Source: Rhabdochlamydiaceae bacterium
Lineage (GTDB): Bacteria > Chlamydiota > Chlamydiia > Chlamydiales > Rhabdochlamydiaceae
Direction of reading: 5' to 3'
Assembly (NCBI GenBank): GCA_019745395.1
Contig: JAIETG010000009.1
Location: 1 to 64,000 of the forward strand
DNA: 64,000 nt
Under the pieces are notes generated by a model. The model saw nothing but the letters and a program-made list of their open reading frames with translations, did not search any database and was not told the DNA's origin. The first letter of the stretch is position 1, and the number at the start of each line of letters is the position of its first letter. This document shows positions 62,110-64,000 of this stretch, piece after piece. A program made the translations under genes and the position numbers.

Positions 62110-62978
62110 AGAAAAAAAACTTAACAGATTTAAATAGACGATTTATCGTATCTTCGATAGCTGTTTTGATCATCGCCTTTCTTATGGTTTTTTCTCATTT
62201 TGCAGTTGTTAAAGCTTTGCTGATTTTTTGTGTTGCAGGTCTTGCTGCCATTGGAATTTGGGAGTATGGTCAGTTAGCAAAAGCTAAATCATTGCAACTT
62301 TCTTTAGTTGCTATGATAGCGGTTGCTGTAAGCGAAATCGTCGCATTTTTTTTAGCGCATAAATTAATGGTTTTTTCTCAGATGCCAGCTATAGTGCTCG
62401 CTTTGGGCGCTGGTGTATTTTTTGTTCTTCATTTCAAAGAAACGACAGGTGCATTGCTGCACGTTGCTGTTGAATTTTTTGGGGTTTGTTATGTAGCTGT
62501 ACCTTTAAGTTTTATGCTTGCAATTCTTTATCCTATTTCTTCTGCAGGGATTTCTTGGGACGGAAGAGTGTGGCTTGTGTATTTGATTTTGGTCACAAAA
62601 GTAACAGATGTAGGAGCGTATTTTGTAGGCAGATTATGGGGCAAAAGACAGTTGGCTCCTATTCTCAGTCCTAAAAAAACAGTAGAAGGCGCCGTCGCCG
62701 GATTTTTTTGTGCTGTAGGTTGTAGCGTTTTATTCAGCTGGCTGGGAGCAAAATTATTCCCCAGTTATTTCCATCTTCCTTTATTAGGGGCTATTTTTTT
62801 GGGATCTTGCATAGGCATTATCGCTCAGATTGGGGATCTAGCGGAATCATTATTAAAAAGAGATGCGTCTATAAAAGACAGCAATACGCTTCCTGGCTTA
62901 GGGGGAGTGTTAGATATGTTGGATTCTCTTTTACTTACGTCTCCTATTGTGTATTTTTACCTTCAATTTCATAGATGA
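62106..62978 (+). CDS. cdsA: phosphatidate cytidylyltransferase
   Basis: 290 residues with seven to eight hydrophobic helices. The family signature near the C-terminus is intact: GDLAESLLKRDASIKDSNTLPGLGGVLDMLDSLLLTSP (S-x-LKR-x2-x-KD-x8-GG-x2-DR-DS type), with the upstream segment KVTDVGAYFVGRLWGKRQLAPILSPKKTVEGAVAG. It makes CDP-diacylglycerol at the inner membrane, the branch point of phospholipid synthesis. Start is in an ATGA overlap with uppS; only three bases separate its stop from cmk. Confidence 0.93.
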   Translation: MKKKNLTDLNRRFIVSSIAVLIIAFLMVFSHFAVVKALLIFCVAGLAAIGIWEYGQLAKAKSLQLSLVAMIAVAVSEIVAFFLAHKLMVFSQMPAIVLALGAGVFFVLHFKETTGALLHVAVEFFGVCYVAVPLSFMLAILYPISSAGISWDGRVWLVYLILVTKVTDVGAYFVGRLWGKRQLAPILSPKKTVEGAVAGFFCAVGCSVLFSWLGAKLFPSYFHLPLLGAIFLGSCIGIIAQIGDLAESLLKRDASIKDSNTLPGLGGVLDMLDSLLLTSPIVYFYLQFHR

Positions 62979-62981
62979 AAA

Positions 62982-63650
62982 ATGATTGTTACTATTGATG
63001 GTCCATCAGGTACGGGAAAATCGACTGTCGCTAGACTGCTAGCGCAAAGGTTAGGTTTTTCTTTTTTTGATACAGGAGCTATGTACCGCGCTTTAGCTTG
63101 GTGGATTTTACAAGAAAGGTTTGACATTTATAATGTTGCAGATCTTCAAAAACATTTACCTCGGTTTTCATTTTTGATAACCGAAAATCTCGGGGAAAAA
63201 AAATATTGGGTAGATGAAGTTGATGTAACAGAGGCAATCCGGACAAAAGAGGTGACCGAGGCTGTATCTAAGATTTCTGCAATTGGAGAAATTCGGCAGC
63301 TTCTTCTTCCTTTGCAAAGAACATATGGAAAGAACCATAATGTTGTATTTGAGGGGAGAGATTTGGGAACAGTGGTATTTCCTGAAGCGGAAGTGAAAAT
63401 TTTTCTCACTGCTAGGCCAGAAATAAGAGGAAAAAGACGCTTTCTTGAGCTTAAAGCAAAAAAGCCAGATGCCGATCTTTGCTTAGAAGAGATTGTTTCT
63501 TCTTTAGAGCAAAGAGATGAGCAGGACTCTTCTAGAGAAGTAGCTCCTTTAAAATGTCCTCATGATGCTTTGATGCTTGATACCTCAGACTATTCAATAG
63601 ATCAAGTAGTAGAAATGCTTTTACAACACACATTGACCAAGAAAAAATAA
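62982..63650 (+). CDS. cmk: cytidylate kinase
   Basis: 222 residues. P-loop IDGPSGTGKSTVARLLAQRLG, then FFDTGAMYRALAW, EGRDLGTVVFPEAEVKIFLTARPEIRGKRR, and DSSREVAPLKCPHDALMLDTS: all cytidylate kinase blocks, including the CMP-binding Arg residues. It phosphorylates CMP and dCMP, and here recycles the CMP released in CDP-diacylglycerol use. Starts at ATG 62982 (AGATG overlap region without a strong site), the stop overlaps the plsC start (TAATG), so the run is translationally coupled. Confidence 0.94.
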   Translation: MIVTIDGPSGTGKSTVARLLAQRLGFSFFDTGAMYRALAWWILQERFDIYNVADLQKHLPRFSFLITENLGEKKYWVDEVDVTEAIRTKEVTEAVSKISAIGEIRQLLLPLQRTYGKNHNVVFEGRDLGTVVFPEAEVKIFLTARPEIRGKRRFLELKAKKPDADLCLEEIVSSLEQRDEQDSSREVAPLKCPHDALMLDTSDYSIDQVVEMLLQHTLTKKK

Positions 63651-64000
63651 TGCAAGGCTGGCTTACCAATTCTCATAACCTTCTTTATAAAGTGATTTTA
63701 TTTTTGGTGTATTGGTTTTTTAAGCTTTTGTATCGCAATAAAATCTATGGGGCGGAGAATTTTTATTCTGGATCTGCAATTTTAGCTGCTAATCATGCTT
63801 CTTTTTATGACCCACCCCTTCTGTCTGTTTCTACTCCGTATGAAGTTCACTTTCTGGCAAGAAAAACGCTTTTTACTCCTTTTTTATTTGGTCGACTTAT
63901 TCGGCATTTAAATGCGCATCCTGTTTCTGGAAAAGCTCAGGATGTGGCTGTTTTTAAGACTGTTGTTCGTTTGATGCAAGAGGGGAAAAAAGTAATAATC
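63650..64000 (+). CDS. plsC: 1-acyl-sn-glycerol-3-phosphate acyltransferase, N-terminal part (cut by window edge)
   Basis: 117 codons are visible from an ATG that shares its first base with the cmk stop (TAATG). The N-terminal hydrophobic segment (VILFLVYWFFKLLY) is followed by the acyltransferase H-x4-D box in ANHASFYDPP, then FLARKTLF and a later GKKVII that leads to the expected FPEGT block outside the window. It acylates lysophosphatidic acid, the substrate step before CdsA. Gene order matches CT453. Confidence 0.88.
   Translation, partial: MQGWLTNSHNLLYKVILFLVYWFFKLLYRNKIYGAENFYSGSAILAANHASFYDPPLLSVSTPYEVHFLARKTLFTPFLFGRLIRHLNAHPVSGKAQDVAVFKTVVRLMQEGKKVII

Overview
This window comes from a member of the Chlamydiales, most likely a family outside Chlamydiaceae (an 'environmental' chlamydia). 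The chlamydial assignment rests on a homologue of the chlamydia-specific DNA-binding protein Euo beside gltX, tsp and a trmA-family gene, a fused SecDF beside recJ, and the run uppS-cdsA-cmk-plsC, which matches the order known in Chlamydia trachomatis. The window also holds genes not expected in the reduced Chlamydiaceae: purA, a complete RND efflux operon, an adenylate cyclase, an RHS protein, tandem AAA+ ATPases and a spermidine synthase. The DNA is AT-rich. I do not assign a genus.

Layout. 1-3841 (minus): two tandem paralogous membrane AAA+ ATPases that resemble ATAD3 (the first cut by the window edge), then a cytidylyltransferase-SDR fusion that looks more like CDP-ribitol synthase than IspD. 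4071-10518: an island of exported proteins, with a broken YVTN propeller, two paralogous beta-barrel-like proteins, an exported oxygenase-like gene frameshifted in a T7 run, an Asp-box propeller protein, a small membrane protein and a helical repeat protein with a proline-rich tail. 10515-18379: a class III adenylate cyclase divergent from an adaptor-RND-TolC operon with ATGA overlaps. 18490-23059: an LplT-like transporter divergent from a PlsC-ACP-ligase fusion, suggesting lysophospholipid scavenging. 23394-29692: an unknown protein, ispF, a small exported coiled coil, a catalytically degenerate McsB with McsA, an apparently exported spermidine synthase and an MFS transporter. 29832-32459: a protein kinase-like gene interrupted by an in-frame amber codon, converging on an EpmB/KamA-type radical SAM gene.

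32778-39579 holds the most striking locus: a large RHS/YD-repeat protein with a C-terminal serine-hydrolase-like domain, followed after a few bases by a lipoprotein gene, a truncated duplicate of that lipoprotein, and a decayed third copy upstream of the RHS gene. It looks like a polymorphic toxin with a lipoprotein immunity candidate. That functional reading is inference.

39580-64000 is mostly conserved chlamydial core: murA, an ATP-grasp gene, ddl, a CysJ-like reductase, a tiny lipoprotein, gltX, an exported PhyH-like oxygenase, a GNAT acetyltransferase, tsp, euo, a trmA-family gene, recJ, secDF, an unknown helical protein, purA, uppS, cdsA, cmk and a partial plsC. I saw no rRNA, tRNA, CRISPR array or intact insertion sequence.
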